The notes beneath the pieces are model-generated. The model was not told the origin of the DNA. It saw only the letters and a program-made list of their open reading frames with translations, and did no database searches. From the NCBI GenBank assembly GCA_002869365.1, contig PKTA01000166.1:1-57027 (forward strand): 57,027 nt of DNA, written 5' to 3'. The position numbers and the translations under genes are program-made. The stretch's first letter is position 1; every line of letters starts with the position of its first letter. The stretch comes from Marinilabiliales bacterium (GTDB lineage Bacteria > Bacteroidota > Bacteroidia > Bacteroidales > F082). Shown here piece by piece: positions 1 to 9,931 of the stretch.

Positions 1-29
1 CTATTGCTCCATCTTATTTCTGCTAGTTT

Positions 30-273
30 ATTAATGGGAGAATTATTCTTTGTTTTTTTAATCATTCAAATAAAGTTTTTGCAAAATTAATCATTAACCC
101 GGTTTATGCAATAGGAAGTAAGGAACGAGCTGAACTATTGCATTAGCAAGGGTAATCCCGATTTAGAGTTTCACCATTTTGGTTTTTACAAAATGGATGA
201 AAGTCTTAGTCGATATGCAATAGAACAATTTTTAGGTTCTATTACATATTTAGGGATTAATCATCAAAGATAA
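30..273 (+). pseudogene. Possible decayed ORF remnant, unidentified
   Basis: Two short reading frames abut here. One, without a convincing start, runs to a TAG at 142-144 and includes NPVYAIGSKERAELLH. The other opens after a TAG at 112-114 and runs to TAA at 271-273, including DLEFHHFGFYKMDESLSRY. A shift near 140 would join them into one polypeptide, so this may be the 3' end of a frameshifted gene. I do not recognise the family. The stretch may also be non-coding. Nothing else is evident in 1-300. Confidence 0.25.
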
Positions 274-303
274 TTTATAGTTAATAATTGGGAATAAAAA
301 TTA

Positions 304-339
304 GTAAAAATTAACCAATGGTTTCTTAGAAAATCATTG
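304..339 (-). terminator. Probable terminator after the NtrY-like kinase
   Basis: On the minus strand a hairpin with arms CAATG..TTTC and GAAA..CATTG (316-339) spans the stop codon of the kinase gene. It is followed by T-rich sequence at 300-311. The stem is AT-rich and imperfect, so this is a moderate call. Confidence 0.4.
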
Positions 340-1681
340 TAAAAGCAGCACCCTCTCCCTGTTTAGACCTAACGCTTATACTCCCCTTATGCATTTGCAT
401 TATTTGCCTCGACAAACTCAAACCAATACCAGATCCGGTTTTTTTGGATGTGAAAAATGGCATAAATATTTTATCTAAAATATCCGGCTTTATGCCTTTT
501 CCATTATCACTAACCTCAATGGTTACTCTATTATTCAAATTAATGGATGCCGTAATATTAATTTCAGCATTTTCAATATCTTTTACTGCGTCTATTGCAT
601 TTAAAACCAAATTAATAATCACCTGATCTATCAAATCGGGATCGGCAAGTATTTTAAGTTCTGAAGGTAAAATTTTAGATTTAATTTTAATTTTATGAGT
701 TTCTATTTCCTTAGAAAGCAACTCCAGAGCCCTGTCGACCATTTCTTTTACCTCAAAATAGCGAAATGTAGGTTTTGGAATACGGGTTAGGTTTCTGTAA
801 ATTTCAACAAAATTCAGTAATCCTTTACTGCGTTTCTCAATGGTGCTGATTGCATTCGAAACATCATCAAGGGTTTCAGCATCCTCTTTGCGCTTGGGGG
901 GATTATTTTTCCTGGTATCTTCAATTATGTCGGAAACCGTTGCTGCCAATGAAGAAATTGGAGTTATGGAATTCATTATTTCATGGGTTAAAACCCTGAT
1001 AAGTTTCTGCCATGATTCGATTTCTTTCTGCTCCAGTTCCGGATTTATATCCTGGAAAGAAACCAATAGAAATTCCTCACCTCTCATCTTAAACTGAGTG
1101 GCATTAATTGCAAGTTGAATTAACTCGTCATCAACATATAATTTAACGAGTTCCTTTTCACCAGACCTCATATTTAAAAGTACTTCAGGCAGATCGGGAG
1201 AAACATTTTTTAAATCGTTTATACTTCTTAGAGTACTAAGTTGAAATAATTTTTTTACGGCATTATTGTAAACATCTACAGAACCATCTCGTTTATAAAC
1301 TAATATTCCTATGCTAACATGTTGAATAACAGTTAGTAAATAATTGAAATGTTCTTCTTTCTCGGTTTTGTTTTTATTAAAAGCCTCAATTACAAGGTTG
1401 AATTCTTTATTGAGTTCATTAAAACTCCTTCCTAATTCATTGTCGGTAAAACGAGTGGTAAAATCAGTATGTCTAATGGATTCGAAAAGTTTTACCAACT
1501 TATGATTTGTTTGTTCGGTGAATCGAATCAGGGAGATTAACTGCAGAATAAACAGCGCTGCTAAAATTATTGAACTTACAAAATAGGCATCATTTTCAAA
1601 GATTACCACAACCATTACTAATGTTATAGCCAGCAGTATAACCCTAACGATTATTTGTATTCTGAAATTTTTAAATACCAT
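326..1681 (-). CDS. NtrY-like sensor histidine kinase
   Basis: Membrane sensor kinase of 451 residues. Two membrane helices lie at about 10-28 and 33-54, followed by a linker and a PAS-like segment at about 115-215. The HisKA domain has the phospho-acceptor H233 in the motif LTHEIMNSITP. The HATPase domain shows the N-box NLVLNAID, the G1 box DNGKGI and the G2 stretch GSGIGLSLSRQI. There is almost no periplasmic loop, so the signal is probably sensed in or near the membrane. The ATG overlaps the end of the sigma54 response regulator gene by 11 bp, so the two are translationally coupled and form a cognate pair. The divergent ABC exporter is a plausible target. The precise stimulus is unknown. 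Confidence 0.9.
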   Translation of the reverse strand: MVFKNFRIQIIVRVILLAITLVMVVVIFENDAYFVSSIILAALFILQLISLIRFTEQTNHKLVKLFESIRHTDFTTRFTDNELGRSFNELNKEFNLVIEAFNKNKTEKEEHFNYLLTVIQHVSIGILVYKRDGSVDVYNNAVKKLFQLSTLRSINDLKNVSPDLPEVLLNMRSGEKELVKLYVDDELIQLAINATQFKMRGEEFLLVSFQDINPELEQKEIESWQKLIRVLTHEIMNSITPISSLAATVSDIIEDTRKNNPPKRKEDAETLDDVSNAISTIEKRSKGLLNFVEIYRNLTRIPKPTFRYFEVKEMVDRALELLSKEIETHKIKIKSKILPSELKILADPDLIDQVIINLVLNAIDAVKDIENAEINITASINLNNRVTIEVSDNGKGIKPDILDKIFMPFFTSKKTGSGIGLSLSRQIMQMHKGSISVRSKQGEGAAFTMIF

Positions 1682-3047
1682 ATTTTTCTATTCTCCTGTA
1701 TAGGGAGGCTCTTGTTAAACCTAATTCTTTTGATGCTCTGCTAATGTTTCCGCCATGCTTATCAACAACTTTACGAATTAGCATTTTTTCCACTTCCTCA
1801 AGATTCATATTTTCAGGAGAAAAGTCACCATCCTCGTTTTTTTCTTTTTCCATAAAGAAATCGTGTGGTTCTAAAACATTGGCATCGCTGAGAATAACTG
1901 CTCTTTCTACCGCATGTTGCAATTCTCTGATATTTCCGGGCCAGGAGTGTACTTCCAATCGTTTTAAAGTTCCAGCGCTAATTCTCTTTTTTGGAAGTTT
2001 GTATTTATTGCAATACACCTCGATATAATGTTCAGTTAATGCCTGAATATCTTCAACTCTTTCCCTTAAAGGAGGAACGGTAAGTTCCACAGTATTAATT
2101 CTGTATAATAAATCCTGACGGAATTTGTTTTCACTTACCATTTTAGTAAGAGGCATATTAGTAGCACAAATTAGTCTTACATCGATTGGGATTTCCTTAT
2201 TGGAGCCAAGGCGAATTACCTTTCTGCTTTGCAAAACACTTAATAGTTTTGATTGCAATGGTTGCGAAAGGTTTCCAATTTCATCAAGAAAAATCGTGCC
2301 TTTGCTTGCTACCTCAAATCTGCCGGGCCGGTCTTCTTTGGCATCTGTAAAAGCCCCTTTTTTATAACCAAATAATTCGCTTTCGAATAAACTTTCGGTA
2401 ATAGCCCCTAAGTCAACATTTATAAAAACGTTATCACTTCTGCGAGAGGCCCTGTGAATGGCTCTTGCAATAACCTCCTTACCAGTTCCGTTCTCACCTA
2501 ATATCAGCACATTTGCATCTGTCCTGGCCACCTTCATAGCAATTGCCAAAACCTTTTTCATTGCCGGTGAACTGCCAATCAGATTATTGTATTTATCATC
2601 CTCATTGGCAACAAGTACTTTTTGAGTAGATTTTAAACTTTGTATTTCCAACTTCGACTCTCTCATTTTTATTGAGGCCTCTATGGTTGCAAGTAGTTTT
2701 TTATTCTCCCAGGGTTTTAAAATAAAATTTGTAGCCCCTTGCTTAATCCCCTGAATTGCAAGTTCAATATCACCATATCCCGTAATAAAAATTACTGTTG
2801 CAGCAGGGTCATTTTCCATAATTACGTTTAGCCAATGAAACCCTTCTTTACCACTTGTGGCATCGCGCGAGAAGTTCATGTCCAATAAAATGACATCGTA
2901 ATTCTCTGTTTTCATTAAATCGGGAATGTTGTTGGGATCATTTTCGGTATGGATAATTTCAATATGTTGTCGTAAAAACATTTTGGCCGCTAGCAAAATA
3001 TCAGTATCGTCATCAACAATTAATAACCTGGCCTTAATCTTTGTCAT
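1671..3047 (-). CDS. NtrC-family sigma54-dependent response regulator
   Basis: Three-domain activator of 458 residues from the chosen ATG. An upstream ATG would add 12 residues before the receiver and is less likely. The receiver at 5-125 has the acidic pocket D12-D14 and phospho-acceptor D56 (VILLDMN). The AAA+ domain has Walker A GENGTGKE, the sigma54 contact loop written GAFTDA instead of GAFTGA, and Walker B GTIFLDEIG. A Fis-type helix-turn-helix ends the protein (NISRASKELGLTRASLYRR). It should activate sigma54 promoters when phosphorylated by the overlapping NtrY-like kinase. The divergent MacB-type ABC operon is the obvious candidate target, by inference from context only. Confidence 0.93.
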   Translation of the reverse strand: MTKIKARLLIVDDDTDILLAAKMFLRQHIEIIHTENDPNNIPDLMKTENYDVILLDMNFSRDATSGKEGFHWLNVIMENDPAATVIFITGYGDIELAIQGIKQGATNFILKPWENKKLLATIEASIKMRESKLEIQSLKSTQKVLVANEDDKYNNLIGSSPAMKKVLAIAMKVARTDANVLILGENGTGKEVIARAIHRASRRSDNVFINVDLGAITESLFESELFGYKKGAFTDAKEDRPGRFEVASKGTIFLDEIGNLSQPLQSKLLSVLQSRKVIRLGSNKEIPIDVRLICATNMPLTKMVSENKFRQDLLYRINTVELTVPPLRERVEDIQALTEHYIEVYCNKYKLPKKRISAGTLKRLEVHSWPGNIRELQHAVERAVILSDANVLEPHDFFMEKEKNEDGDFSPENMNLEEVEKMLIRKVVDKHGGNISRASKELGLTRASLYRRIEKYGI

Positions 3048-3208
3048 CTGGAAATATATTTTTGGTGCTTTATTAAAAATCAAATCATGTTACTAAAATA
3101 GTACAATATGTTCACCTGTGTACAAAAATATGGACGAATTCGAACATAATAAGTTACAAATTTTAACAATTATTTTTTATATGACTGAAAAACAAGATGA
3201 TATGCTTA

Positions 3209-3225
3209 TTGGCATGGACTTAGTT
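3209..3225 (+). promoter_or_regulatory. Weak candidate sigma54 promoter upstream of the ABC operon
   Basis: TTGGCATGGACTTAGTT resembles the sigma54 consensus TGGCAC-N5-TTGCA. The -24 GG element is good, but the -12 GC is replaced by GT. It lies about 45 bp before the ABC ATPase start and downstream of the divergent sigma54 activator gene. A small inverted repeat TACTA-AAA-TAGTA lies at 3091-3103. The context supports the call more than the match does. Confidence 0.3.
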
Positions 3226-3269
3226 AAACAATGTTAAGAATTATTAAAATTAGGTTAAGTTTGTAGGTC

Positions 3270-3953
3270 ATGATAATTACAAATGGATTAACAAAAGTAT
3301 TTAAGTCGGAAGGTGTTGAAACTTTGGCACTTAAGGAGGTTAGTTTAAAAGTCAACCAAGGTGATTTTATTGCTATAATGGGACCTTCAGGATGTGGAAA
3401 GACCACCCTATTAAACTTATTGGGATTAATTGATGAGCCTACTGCCGGGAAATATTTTTATTTCGGACAAGATGTATATACACTTAGCGAACGTCAAAAG
3501 ACGGAATTAAGAAAGCAAAATATTGGTTTTGTATTTCAAAATTTCAACCTTATTGATGACTTAACAGTATATGAAAATATTGAGTTGCCACTAATTTATC
3601 TTGGCTGGAAGAAAAAGGCGCGCAATGAAAGAGTAGCGGAGGTTATAAATAATATGGAACTGGATCATAGGCAAAAACTGTTTCCAATGCAACTTTCAGG
3701 CGGACAACAACAAAGGGTTGCTGTTGCGCGTGCAATAGTTGCAAAACCTCCATTACTTCTTGCTGATGAGCCTACCGGAAATCTGGATTCGCTTCATGGA
3801 GAGGAAGTTATGAGTATTTTGGGTAGGTTGAATAATGAGGGAACAACCATTATTATGGTAACACATTCACAATCTGATGCCGCATATAGCCGTAAAATTG
3901 TTCATCTTTTCGATGGCCAAATAATTAACGAAAACATTATAAAAGGGTCATAA
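3270..3953 (+). CDS. MacB/LolD-type ABC transporter ATPase
   Basis: Cytoplasmic ATPase of 227 residues, the usual length for MacB/LolD-type subunits. Visible motifs are Walker A GPSGCGKT (38-45), the Q-loop FQNFNLI, the signature [14 protein letters not shown], Walker [13 protein letters not shown] and the H-loop VTHS. It should power a mechanotransmission-type exporter with the FtsX-fold permease that starts one base after its stop codon. The substrate cannot be read from sequence. Linkage to an NtrC/NtrY pair suggests an envelope-stress or export function, by inference. Confidence 0.92.
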   Translation: MIITNGLTKVFKSEGVETLALKEVSLKVNQGDFIAIMGPSGCGKTTLLNLLGLIDEPTAGKYFYFGQDVYTLSERQKTELRKQNIGFVFQNFNLIDDLTVYENIELPLIYLGWKKKARNERVAEVINNMELDHRQKLFPMQLSGGQQQRVAVARAIVAKPPLLLADEPTGNLDSLHGEEVMSILGRLNNEGTTIIMVTHSQSDAAYSRKIVHLFDGQIINENIIKGS

Positions 3954-3954
3954 A

Positions 3955-6399
3955 TTGATATTCAATTATCTTAAAATAGGGTTTAAAATATTATATCGGC
4001 AAAGAGGATATTCCTTGCTGAATATAATAGGTTTGTCGCTGGGAATTGCTGTTTTTGTTTTCATTTATTTGTATGTCCAAAGTGAATTTAGATACGACAG
4101 ACACTGGAAAGATGATGACAGAATTTACCGAATAAGTACGGAGTACAATATTAATGATCAAAGAGAGCTGGTTGCTCTTACTCCCTTTATTTTATCCAAT
4201 AGTATAAATAGTCATTTGGAGGGAGTAGAGAGTGTAACTAAAATATTCTTTTCCGATCCTTCGGATGTAAATGACATGTCCACTCTCATTTATAATGATA
4301 TTGTTTATGAAGTTCCCGACATAACTCTCGGCGACTCAAATGTGTTCAGAATATTTAATTTCGATTTTATTGAAGGAAATGCCTATAGTGCACTTGAAAA
4401 ACCAAACTCAATTGTAATATCGTCGGATGTTGCAGCCATGATTTTTGGCGAAGAAAGTGCGTTGGGAAAGAAAATCAAAACTCATATCAGAGAATATACG
4501 GTAACAGGAGTTTTTGAGAAGAAAGGAAAACCCACACACCTTTTTTTCGACGCTATTGTTTCGGTAAACTCACTTAATGAAGAAAGATTAGGCGCAATGA
4601 CCCATGACTGGTTTTGGATGAGTTGTTATACTTATGTAAAGCTTAAAGAAAATATTGATGGAGGTAATTTTGAATATGATTTAAACGAATATACTAATGC
4701 CCAAATACAAAACTTCATCGAACAATCGGAAGTAAGTATAAGAGGCGTAACCAAGTTTAGTTTGGAATCTATTAAGGATGTTCACTTTAATACTTCACTG
4801 CTTTACGATAATCCTGAAAACGTAGATAAATTATATTTACTGGTATTTGGAATTATTGCTGCATTTATTCTGCTAACAGCTTCTATTAACTATGTTAACC
4901 TGGCAACAGCAAGATCATTAAAAAGGGCAAAAGAAATCGGGGTTTTTAAAGTGCTGGGAGCCATTAAACGTCAGTTGGCATTTCAATATATAAGCGAATC
5001 GCTAATACTCACCACTTTAGCCTTTATTATTGCTCTTTCTTTGGTTGAAATCCTAATGCCTCAGTTTAATATTTTAGTGGATAAAAATTTGACATTGGTT
5101 GGAAGTCTTTTTTCTTCCGATGGTATCGTTTTCGGTTTATTACTCATATTTTTAATATTTACACTTTCAATAATTAGTGGTTATTTTCCTGTTTTTGTGT
5201 TAGCATACTTGCAACCTGCCAATGTACTGAAAGGAAACAGGATATTAATTAGCAAGCATGGTGAAACTCGTTTTACAACTGCAGGTTTGCGAAAGTTTCT
5301 TGTTACTACCCAGTATATTGTTGCCATTAGCATGATTATTAGCACAGTAATCATTTATCAGCAAATGATGTTTTTAAAGAGTTACGATTTGGGCTTCAAC
5401 AGTAAAAACGTGATGGTTATTAACCTTCCTCAAGACACTGCTTTTAGGGACAGAGCAAATGATTTCTTTGAAGATATTACAAATAATGATGATGTATTAA
5501 TGTCGGCTGTAGCCGGAAATATTCCGGGTTATACAACAGGCAGGATGATGTATTATGTAAACGACTCGAATAATATTAAAACGTTGAGTGTTTTTTTGGT
5601 TGGATCGAATTTCTTCAAATTACTTGAAATACCATTGATGGAAGGAAGTTTCTTTGTTGAAAGGCCGAATGATGATAGTTCATTGGTTTATATTGTTAAT
5701 AAGGCTGCTCTTGACACCCTTGGTGAAAGAAATTTGGTGGGGAAAAATCTTATTGGTTCAACCGGAACTTCAGGAGAGGTTATTGGAGTAGTAAGAGACT
5801 TTCAGTTTTCATCATTATATAATGGGATAAATCCATTGGTAATAATGTTTTCCGATACCCGAACCCGCTATTTGTTACTTAAACTGAAAGATGGATGCCA
5901 GCAAGATATCATGAAGCATATAAATGGGGTTTGGAATAAATATAACAGAACTCAGTATTTGCATTACACTTATCTTGACGATAAACTGGCAAGTTTGTAT
6001 AAGGGCGATTATAAAATGCTGTCGCTATTTATCTATTTTTCCATATTTGTTATTTTTATCGCTAGCCTGGGGTTATACGGACTTTCTTCATTTTTAATAG
6101 AACAGAGAACAAAAGAGCTAGGCATTAGAAAAGTTCTTGGTGGTTCTGCAAAAAGTATATTATTGCTGCTGGCAAAAGACTATCTGAAACTTGTCCTAAT
6201 TGCAGGTGTTATTGCATCCCCTATTGTTTATTTCCTTATGAGTAGATGGTTGAATACATTCGCCATTAGCACACAACTCAATGTTTGGATATTTATTTTT
6301 AGTATTGCCTTAGTGCTTTTAATAGCCCTGTTAACAGTTTATATTCGTGCCCGTAAAGTAATTAAAGAAAGACCGTCGAGATCAATAAATTTTGAATAG
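3955..6399 (+). CDS. MacB-like ABC transporter permease with two FtsX domains
   Basis: Permease of 814 residues. It starts with a membrane helix at about 21-41 (SLGIAVFVFIYLYV). A large extracytoplasmic MacB_PCD-like domain follows, then a first FtsX bundle at about 285-430 and a fourth membrane helix near 450. A second periplasmic domain leads to a final three-helix FtsX bundle at about 685-800. This duplicated layout is typical of the long Bacteroidota MacB-like permeases. The start codon is TTG, one base after the ATPase stop, with a purine-rich AAAAGGG 8 bp upstream; no in-frame ATG is better placed. The stop lies 30 bp from the convergent CotH gene, and I see no strong terminator there. 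Confidence 0.88.
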   Translation: MIFNYLKIGFKILYRQRGYSLLNIIGLSLGIAVFVFIYLYVQSEFRYDRHWKDDDRIYRISTEYNINDQRELVALTPFILSNSINSHLEGVESVTKIFFSDPSDVNDMSTLIYNDIVYEVPDITLGDSNVFRIFNFDFIEGNAYSALEKPNSIVISSDVAAMIFGEESALGKKIKTHIREYTVTGVFEKKGKPTHLFFDAIVSVNSLNEERLGAMTHDWFWMSCYTYVKLKENIDGGNFEYDLNEYTNAQIQNFIEQSEVSIRGVTKFSLESIKDVHFNTSLLYDNPENVDKLYLLVFGIIAAFILLTASINYVNLATARSLKRAKEIGVFKVLGAIKRQLAFQYISESLILTTLAFIIALSLVEILMPQFNILVDKNLTLVGSLFSSDGIVFGLLLIFLIFTLSIISGYFPVFVLAYLQPANVLKGNRILISKHGETRFTTAGLRKFLVTTQYIVAISMIISTVIIYQQMMFLKSYDLGFNSKNVMVINLPQDTAFRDRANDFFEDITNNDDVLMSAVAGNIPGYTTGRMMYYVNDSNNIKTLSVFLVGSNFFKLLEIPLMEGSFFVERPNDDSSLVYIVNKAALDTLGERNLVGKNLIGSTGTSGEVIGVVRDFQFSSLYNGINPLVIMFSDTRTRYLLLKLKDGCQQDIMKHINGVWNKYNRTQYLHYTYLDDKLASLYKGDYKMLSLFIYFSIFVIFIASLGLYGLSSFLIEQRTKELGIRKVLGGSAKSILLLLAKDYLKLVLIAGVIASPIVYFLMSRWLNTFAISTQLNVWIFIFSIALVLLIALLTVYIRARKVIKERPSRSINFE

Positions 6400-6429
6400 T
6401 TTTAATGTGGTATAATATCATAATATCAG

Positions 6430-7803
6430 TTACTTACTAATATATGATTGTACAACCAAATTACGATTTTCAACATGAGTTTTTAATTCTTCAACTGCCT
6501 GATCAAAATCACTTGGGCTGTGAAGGAAGCTATAATCAACTTCTTCAGCATAAGCATATTCTTTTAAAAGTTGATAGTAATTATCATAAGTTGATTGCAT
6601 AGATGATGGAATAAAAACTTCGTCAACAAATTGCTGCACATAGGTTTTGTATAAACTTTCATACTCATCAATATCCATTAAATATCTTATTAATGGCCAG
6701 TTACTTCCTACTTCCTGTAGAGATATACTCAGGGCGCCACCCATTTTACCATCCTGAAAAGCCTCATTATTATCCCATGGGATCCATGTTAATTTATTGT
6801 CGGAAGGATTGTTATAGAGATAGTAATTATGTGTCATAACACCATATGTATCCCAGTTTTGAATTACTGTATTGGCTGCAAGCCATTTCATAAAAGTATC
6901 CACATTAAAAACCGTGTTCAAATCCGATTTCCATTGTACTGTATTTGTGTTTCTATCGCTACTATTAATGGTGTTATAAAGTGATACTACATCAGTATAG
7001 TCTGCTAAATCTTCATTTGTTTTCTTTTCCATTTCGTTATCATTATAACTCCCTTGTGCAAAACTGGCAGCATCTCCATCAGGTTTATAAAGATTTCCCT
7101 ATCCATCACTAAACTGCGAGTCGAGTACGCTATCATCTACTTCTTCCACCAGAGCATAAACACCGTAATATTGTGGCCCGTCTCCATGATCAATATATAC
7201 AATACAAAATGCTGTTTGGGCTGAAGGCAATCCAAAATTCCTAAATAAATCTGCCCCTATTTTTTCTCGCATCAAACTGGCATCATCATAGTTATTGTTG
7301 AGGTTTAGTTGCTTAAAGCCATAGAACCTTTGATTTTCCAACCCAGGAAATTCATCTTCAAATTCATCGAAATCAAGTTTTATGGAAAGTTTATTATTTC
7401 CCATTTGATAGGTGGAAAACAAACTGGAGTTACCTTTAAACCGCATCCCCACATTATACCATTCTATTCCATTAAATTTAAAATTACAGTTTTGCCATAT
7501 AGGGGTATAATCGCTAGAGCCTCCTCCTCCCGGTCCGGGACCGCCACCTGATCCTAAATTTTCGGCCAGATCTTCCTGCATGTTATTCCAGTTATCACTG
7601 CTTATTTCTATATCGAAACGTAGGACTTTGTTTTGCTCAAAAACTATGTCGTAATTTGGTTCCACATTATTGCTATGTGTTTCTGCAGTCCAGTCAGGGT
7701 AAGAAGATGTATTGTCTTCAGTAGTTAGTTCCGCTTTTCTGCATCCCAGTGTTATGCCTAAAATTAATAATAGACTGAGGGAAATGATTATTTGTAATTT
7801 CAT
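6430..7803 (-). pseudogene. CotH-kinase family lipoprotein gene interrupted by in-frame TAG
   Basis: One CotH-like reading frame of 457 codons is broken at codon 235 by TAG (7099-7101). Translation continues in the same frame on both sides: SDG-stop-GNLYKPDGDAASF, then a further 200 residues starting at a possible ATG at 7032. The upstream part has a lipoprotein signal peptide (GITLGC), a glycine-rich linker and typical CotH core segments such as MRFKGNSSL. The downstream part contains the characteristic NYYLYNNP and WIPWDNNEAF. CotH proteins are atypical secreted protein kinases, first described in spore coats. The break is a single base substitution away from sense, so recent inactivation, a base-call error or readthrough are all possible. 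It is last in the operon with VTC, DUF4956 and DUF2490. Confidence 0.88.
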
Positions 7804-7831
7804 GGCTTTATAATTTTAATTTGTAAGAAAA

Positions 7832-8470
7832 TCAAATAATGTTTTTGTTTTTATATTCTTGTAAGTAGTAGTCGAATTTGTAGTAAACACTTATATAGTT
7901 GTGTTTAAAAAGTTTATAGTCAATTTCTGCCTTATACCTTATTTTATATAGTTGATTATCATCCATTTGATGATAGAGTTCAGCGCCTATGGAAGGTGTT
8001 ATCTTATTTTTCGGAATATCGTATTTCAGGGATAATTTATATCTCAGAAAATTGTCCTTTTGGCTGTCGGAAATATCATCGGAATAGTTAGTATAACTTA
8101 AACGAAAAGCCGGAGTAAAGTCGTTTATTTTGTTTTTATAGGTGGCGTTAAAGCCAAAACGTTGCGATAATTCTGTATCCTTTCCTTCTCTGGGATTTAC
8201 AATAAACCTATAATTTCCCCCAACATAAACATGTTTAATGAGTTTATAGGAAACCTCTGTTTCCAGGAGATATTTTGCCACTGAAAAACTCTCATCAAAA
8301 CGTATTTCAGGGCTAATATTAATTTTTAATTTTTTTATTGGTTTTAATTGTAAATCGAAGGCTGCTCTGCTTTGGAAATCGTTTTCAACATCCTGGGAGT
8401 AAACCTGAAAACCAGCGCTTATTAAAAATATTGATAATAAAACCTTTATATTTATTATTAGTGTTTTCAT
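7832..8470 (-). CDS. DUF2490-like outer-membrane beta-barrel protein
   Basis: Protein of 212 residues with a signal peptide ending near VYSQ (about residue 25), followed by alternating amphipathic strands rich in aromatic residues (YRFIVNPREG, RLSYTNYSDD, YYKFDYYLQEY). This matches the DUF2490 family of small outer-membrane barrels. Its ATG overlaps the DUF4956 stop by 4 bp (ATGA), so it is translationally coupled. CotH starts 28 bp downstream. Its role in the VTC/DUF4956/CotH locus is not known. Confidence 0.7.
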   Translation of the reverse strand: MKTLIINIKVLLSIFLISAGFQVYSQDVENDFQSRAAFDLQLKPIKKLKINISPEIRFDESFSVAKYLLETEVSYKLIKHVYVGGNYRFIVNPREGKDTELSQRFGFNATYKNKINDFTPAFRLSYTNYSDDISDSQKDNFLRYKLSLKYDIPKNKITPSIGAELYHQMDDNQLYKIRYKAEIDYKLFKHNYISVYYKFDYYLQEYKNKNII

Positions 8471-9174
8471 GATTGTAAATTTTTATTGGTACCATTAACA
8501 TTAAAAAAGAGTGTTATTTCTGCTACATCTTTTAAAAAGTCGATTTTTACTATTTCATAGCGTTTTATCTCGATACCAGTTCTGTCTTTTAAATCCTGCA
8601 GAAGTTCATTATTATTTTTAGAGTGGATATTTTCAATTTTCTCATAGATTAGTTTTATTGATTGTTCCTGCTTCAGCATAAGCCTGGCTTCGAGTATCCA
8701 CAAACAAAACAAAATTGCAGAGTTGGTAAATATCAGTTCGGCATAACTTACTTTTTTGCTGGAAAGAGCATTTATTACCGATATGCCTATAATCACAAAG
8801 AGATAGGTCATTTCTTTAATCGGGATGGCTGAAGTACGGTAACGTATTATACCAAATATTGCAAATAGTCCGAATGCAAAGCCGAGTTATAATTTCACAC
8901 TATTTAATAATGTGCTTAGTAAGAATATAATAACACCAATTGCTAAGTAACTAAAATAGAAATCTTTACGCCGGCTATTTTTTGCATATATAAAATGTAC
9001 GGCAATAAATATTAATGCAGTATTCAGAATGAAACGCACTACTAAGTGAGTAAAATCTTCCACATTAATTAACTTTATACCCAGAAAGCGTATTTGATCT
9101 TCCCAATTTTCTATTGCAGGTAGTATTTCTTGCATTGCTGCTGCACCTTTCTCAACTATTGTTAAACCACTCAT
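8467..9174 (-). pseudogene. DUF4956 membrane protein gene interrupted by in-frame TAA
   Basis: A single DUF4956 reading frame of 235 codons is broken at codon 96 by TAA (8887-8889). The sequence reads NSVKL-stop-LGFAFGLFAIFGIIRYRT with no frame change, and LGFAFGLFAIFGIIRYRT is the conserved DUF4956 core. The remainder gives membrane helices (TYLFVIIGISVINAL) and a cytoplasmic tail. One substitution (for example GAA to TAA) explains the lesion. DUF4956 proteins are usually encoded next to VTC-type polyphosphate polymerases and CotH kinases, as here. The ATG follows the VTC stop by one base. Confidence 0.87.
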
Positions 9175-9175
9175 T

Positions 9176-9931
9176 TTAATTTATTTTGAGGTTAGTATTA
9201 GTTTCTTTTTCAATATATCTCAACTTGGCTTTAAAAGCATTTCTCTTTACTTCAGTATCTACTATACTTTTTCCAATACAATATTTACTAAAGCCGGATG
9301 CCTTTAAGCGAAAATCTCTCATTGCCAATGATAATGCAGAATTTTTTGAACGTCCGTCGGCTTTTATTTCTACTACCGCTAAGTCGTTCAAAATCAAATG
9401 CTTATTCTTAAAGGTAAATTCCAGATTCAAATCGATGGTACAACGTTCCTTTAAATTTTTGTTTACCAGAGTAATGCGTGTAAACTTATTGTGAAGAGAA
9501 AGATTAAGATAATCTGCAATAAAAGGTGTTGATTGTTTAATAAAATGCTTTTCCTGTTCGGAGAATTCACTCTTAAAGTTATTGGTTGGAATACGTCGTT
9601 TTATTGTACGGCCTTTATTGTTTTTGAATTTAATCTCTAGAAATCCCATATCAGATATCACATAATTTCTTTTTCTGATTTTATACCTGTTTAATTTACC
9701 ATTGTGATGAGCAATAAACATGGAGTTTTCAGGAGTGTCGAAATATATGGTTGAATACGGCATTGCTGTTTCACCTGATATCTCGAGTATGTAATAATCA
9801 TTTTTTATTTCCTCCAAAACAGTTTGTAGCGACGATGCATTGAACCAATATTTTCTATCGATTCTGTTCATCAGTTTTACTTTATCCATTTGGTCGAGCG
9901 AAATACTTGAAAATGATTTTGTGATTTGCAT
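9176..9931 (-). CDS. VTC-domain polyphosphate polymerase-like protein
   Basis: Protein of 251 residues with the VTC fold signature. The N-terminal MNRIDRKYWF supplies an Arg/Lys pair, IYFDTP follows, then basic strands (RYKIRKRNY, EIKFKNNKGRTIKRR) that line the phosphate tunnel, and a late VVEIKADGR segment with the metal-binding Glu. In yeast Vtc4 this tunnel enzyme makes polyphosphate from ATP. Bacterial homologues are widespread, but their products are less certain. It looks intact and is first in the operon, whereas DUF4956 and CotH behind it are broken. The region 9932-10099 upstream holds no gene. Confidence 0.85.
   Translation of the reverse strand: MQITKSFSSISLDQMDKVKLMNRIDRKYWFNASSLQTVLEEIKNDYYILEISGETAMPYSTIYFDTPENSMFIAHHNGKLNRYKIRKRNYVISDMGFLEIKFKNNKGRTIKRRIPTNNFKSEFSEQEKHFIKQSTPFIADYLNLSLHNKFTRITLVNKNLKERCTIDLNLEFTFKNKHLILNDLAVVEIKADGRSKNSALSLAMRDFRLKASGFSKYCIGKSIVDTEVKRNAFKAKLRYIEKETNTNLKIN

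Noticed and set aside
6430..9174. Stop-codon recoding (selenocysteine or pyrrolysine) in CotH and DUF4956
   Set aside because: The two stops are different (TAG and TAA), no recoding element is apparent, neither position is a known catalytic Cys or Lys, and all other genes use standard stops.
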